6,055 bases of DNA from Verrucomicrobia bacterium UBA740 (GTDB taxonomy: Bacteria > Verrucomicrobiota > Kiritimatiellia > RFP12 > UBA1067). The position numbers and the translations under genes are program-made. Location of the stretch: the NCBI GenBank assembly GCA_002298665.1, contig DBKW01000009.1:2866-8920 (forward strand), given 5' to 3'. Numbering within the stretch: position 1 is the stretch's first letter; each line of letters opens with the position of its first letter. Below the pieces are notes generated by a model. It was not told where the DNA came from, did no database searches, and saw only the letters and a program-made list of their open reading frames with translations. Positions 4,681-6,055 of the stretch are shown piece by piece.

Positions 4681-5361
4681 ATGAAGAAGCATCCGTTTGT
4701 TGTCCGTCGGCTCTCGTCCATCGCGATAAGTTCGTTCATCGCGGGGATATTCATCGCCTTGGGCGCGACCGTCTTTCTGGCCATTCGCCAGGGCGGGCAC
4801 TCCTACAGCTTCCACATCGTCGGGGCGGTGTTCTTCACGCTCGGGCTGTACGCCATCATCCACTGGAACCTGTGGCTTTTCACGGGCAAAGTCGGCTATG
4901 TCGGGGACTACAAGCCGCGGTTCTGGGTGTCGCTTCTGATCTGCTTCTTCTTCAACCAGCTGGGCGCGGTGCTTGTTCCGGCGCTCATCAAGCTGACGCG
5001 CCTCTACAACATGATCGAGGCGGAGGCGAAAACGCTCGTGGCCGCCAAGATGAACGACACGCCCCTTTCCATCTTCATCCTCAGCATCATGTGCGGCATC
5101 ATGATCTACATCGCCGTCAAGGGGCACCAGATCTGCGCCTATCCTCTGGCGAAAACGATCGCCGTCTTCCTCGCGATCCCGACGTTCATCATGTGCGGCT
5201 TCGAACATGTCGTGGCCAACGCGGCCTACTTCACCTACGGGCACTTGTTCTCCGCGAAGGTCGTTTGGTACTTCGTCCTCATGGCGGTCGGCAACGGAAT
5301 CGGCTCCATCGGGCTCGCCTGGCTCTACAAAGTGCAGCACCGCCTGGCGCAGCGCGCCTAG
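4681..5361 (+). CDS. Formate/nitrite transporter (FNT) family channel, compact form
   Basis: FNT proteins are pentameric inner-membrane channels for small monovalent anions such as formate, nitrite or hydrosulfide. The 226-residue product shows six hydrophobic segments at roughly 12-34, 44-62, 82-104, 129-147, 156-184 and 194-216. Family landmarks are FIAGIFIALGA (19-29), NLWLFTGKVGY (63-73, with the loop Thr at 68), FNQLGAVLVP (91-100, in place of the usual GN.xGA), CGFEHVVAN (172-180, with the central pore His at 176) and VGNGIGS (203-209). It lacks the N-terminal amphipathic stretch of about 25 residues found in FocA. The ATG at 4681 is chosen because the hydrophobic core starts just after it and a -10 box lies just upstream. 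It has no visible Shine-Dalgarno site. ATG 4552 is in frame and follows GAGGAAGGGG, but would add an unlikely N-terminus. The substrate cannot be told from sequence. Confidence 0.85.
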   Translation: MKKHPFVVRRLSSIAISSFIAGIFIALGATVFLAIRQGGHSYSFHIVGAVFFTLGLYAIIHWNLWLFTGKVGYVGDYKPRFWVSLLICFFFNQLGAVLVPALIKLTRLYNMIEAEAKTLVAAKMNDTPLSIFILSIMCGIMIYIAVKGHQICAYPLAKTIAVFLAIPTFIMCGFEHVVANAAYFTYGHLFSAKVVWYFVLMAVGNGIGSIGLAWLYKVQHRLAQRA

Positions 5362-5380
5362 GACGGGCGGGAAGGCGGAC

Positions 5381-5418
5381 AAAAAGAACGAGGAGAACCG
5401 GGCGCGGTTCTCCTCGTT
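5381..5418 (-). terminator. Strong rho-independent terminator of ileS, possibly bidirectional
   Basis: AACGAGGAGAACC (5387-5399) and GGTTCTCCTCGTT (5406-5418) form a perfect 13-bp stem around a 6-nt loop. On the minus strand CTTTTT (5386-5381) follows at once, a textbook terminator 23 bp after the ileS stop. On the plus strand the stem is followed only by TCGTTCTG, so it may also stop the channel transcript, less efficiently. It lies between two convergent genes. Confidence 0.9.
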
Positions 5419-5441
5419 TCGTTCTGCCGGGCGTTGCGCTG

Positions 5442-6055
5442 TCAGGCGTTCGCCACGGGCTTGAGCGCGATTTTGGCGGCGTGTCCGTTCAGGTTCAGGG
5501 CCGGCGCCTCGACCGGACCGAACGCGAGTTCCACGGCCAGGGTCTCGTTCTTGACGTAGTCCGCATGCGCCTCGAGCGCCGCGCGCAGGTCGGCATCCGC
5601 CTCGACGGCGAGGGCGATGCGCTGCGTCACCTCAAAGTTCGCCTCCTTGCGCATGGACTGGACGTGCGAGACGAACTCGCGCGCCAGGCCTTCCGCGACC
5701 AGTTCCGGTGTCAGCGCCGTCTCGAGCCCGACGACGACCGGCCCGGCGGACGCGACGACAAGTCCGGCTTTGGGCTTGCGCGTCACAATGACGTCCTCTT
5801 CCGTCAGCGGGACGCCCTCGACCGTCGCCGCGCCGCCAAAGGATTTCAGCGCGGCGATTCCGGCGGCGACCGCCTTCATCTTGGGCCCGCACTTCCTGCC
5901 GAGCGTCTTGAAGTTCGCCTTGTAGGTCACGTCGCAGAGCGCCGTCTCGTCCGCGATGAATTCAACACGCTTCACGTTGAGTTCGTCCTCGATCAGCGCC
6001 TCGAGACCGTGCACGTCGCCGCCCGCCAGCTTTAGGGCCGCCAGGGGCTGGCGCA
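5442..6055 (-). CDS. ileS: Isoleucyl-tRNA synthetase, C-terminal ~203 residues (cut by window edge)
   Basis: IleRS charges tRNA-Ile with isoleucine in the cytoplasm. Only the C-terminal part is present; the frame is open to the window edge. The visible part opens RQPLAALKLAGGDVHGLEALIEDELNVKRVEF, the usual join between the anticodon-binding helices and the C-terminal domain. KANFKTLGRKCGPKMKAV and LTPELVAEGLAREFVSHVQSMRKEANFEVTQRI follow, characteristic of the long IleRS form with a C-terminal extension instead of the E. coli-type zinc-binding tail. A GTG in this stretch (6014) is an internal Val codon, not a start. HIGH, KMSKS and the editing domain lie outside the window. The gene is convergent with the FNT gene. 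No further same-strand gene lies immediately downstream. Confidence 0.92.
   Translation of the reverse strand, partial: RQPLAALKLAGGDVHGLEALIEDELNVKRVEFIADETALCDVTYKANFKTLGRKCGPKMKAVAAGIAALKSFGGAATVEGVPLTEEDVIVTRKPKAGLVVASAGPVVVGLETALTPELVAEGLAREFVSHVQSMRKEANFEVTQRIALAVEADADLRAALEAHADYVKNETLAVELAFGPVEAPALNLNGHAAKIALKPVANA

Noticed and set aside
4630..5382. Minus-strand open frame of 250 codons
   Set aside because: It is antisense to the FNT gene. The Asp/Glu/Arg-rich, motif-free product is a coding shadow.
4494..6035. Plus-strand open frame of 513 codons
   Set aside because: It runs out of frame through the FNT gene, across the terminator hairpin and antisense to ileS. Composition is shadow-like.

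Overview
The window looks like ordinary chromosomal DNA from a GC-rich bacterium. Every recognised gene is a core housekeeping or metabolic gene, and Shine-Dalgarno sites precede most of them. The lineage cannot be fixed from this sequence. The ArgG, the C-terminal region of IleRS, the small formate/nitrite channel and the unusual gene order would suit an uncultured anaerobe, for example from the Verrucomicrobiota/Kiritimatiellota/Lentisphaerae group, but that is a low-confidence guess. I see no phage, IS element, CRISPR array or toxin/defence cassette.

Layout. Bases 1-798 (minus strand) hold infC (IF3) followed 9 bp later by the start of a phosphatidylserine synthase gene (pssA) that runs off the left edge. 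infC appears to start at a rare AUC codon behind a strong ribosome binding site. Bases 799-1036 hold the infC promoter, several small inverted repeats and a terminator for the operon to the right. Bases 1037-4154 (minus strand) form one tight unit: argG, grpE, dnaJ, then a tRNA-Leu(UAG) gene only 7 bp after the dnaJ stop. A strong extended -10 promoter precedes argG. Bases 4155-4680 are a gene-free divergent region with a 9-nt-period repeat, a C9 tract beside a -10-like box, and GC-rich inverted repeats. Bases 4681-5361 (plus strand) encode a compact formate/nitrite transporter family channel. Its 3' end faces the 3' end of ileS (minus strand, running off the right edge), and a 13-bp perfect hairpin lies between them.

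How the genes fit together. GrpE and DnaJ are partners of the DnaK chaperone, but no dnaK or hrcA is present and no CIRCE operator was seen. The pair instead sits behind argG, with the grpE ribosome binding site inside the last codons of argG. The other genes (IF3, IleRS, tRNA-Leu, PssA) serve translation and membrane lipid synthesis.

The most interesting signals are regulatory: the AUC start of infC; an identical 10-mer (TGCTTGCATT) at exactly the same distance upstream of the -10 boxes of infC and argG; the dnaJ/tRNA-Leu junction; and the repeat- and C9-bearing region upstream of the channel gene. I found no convincing undescribed multi-gene system.
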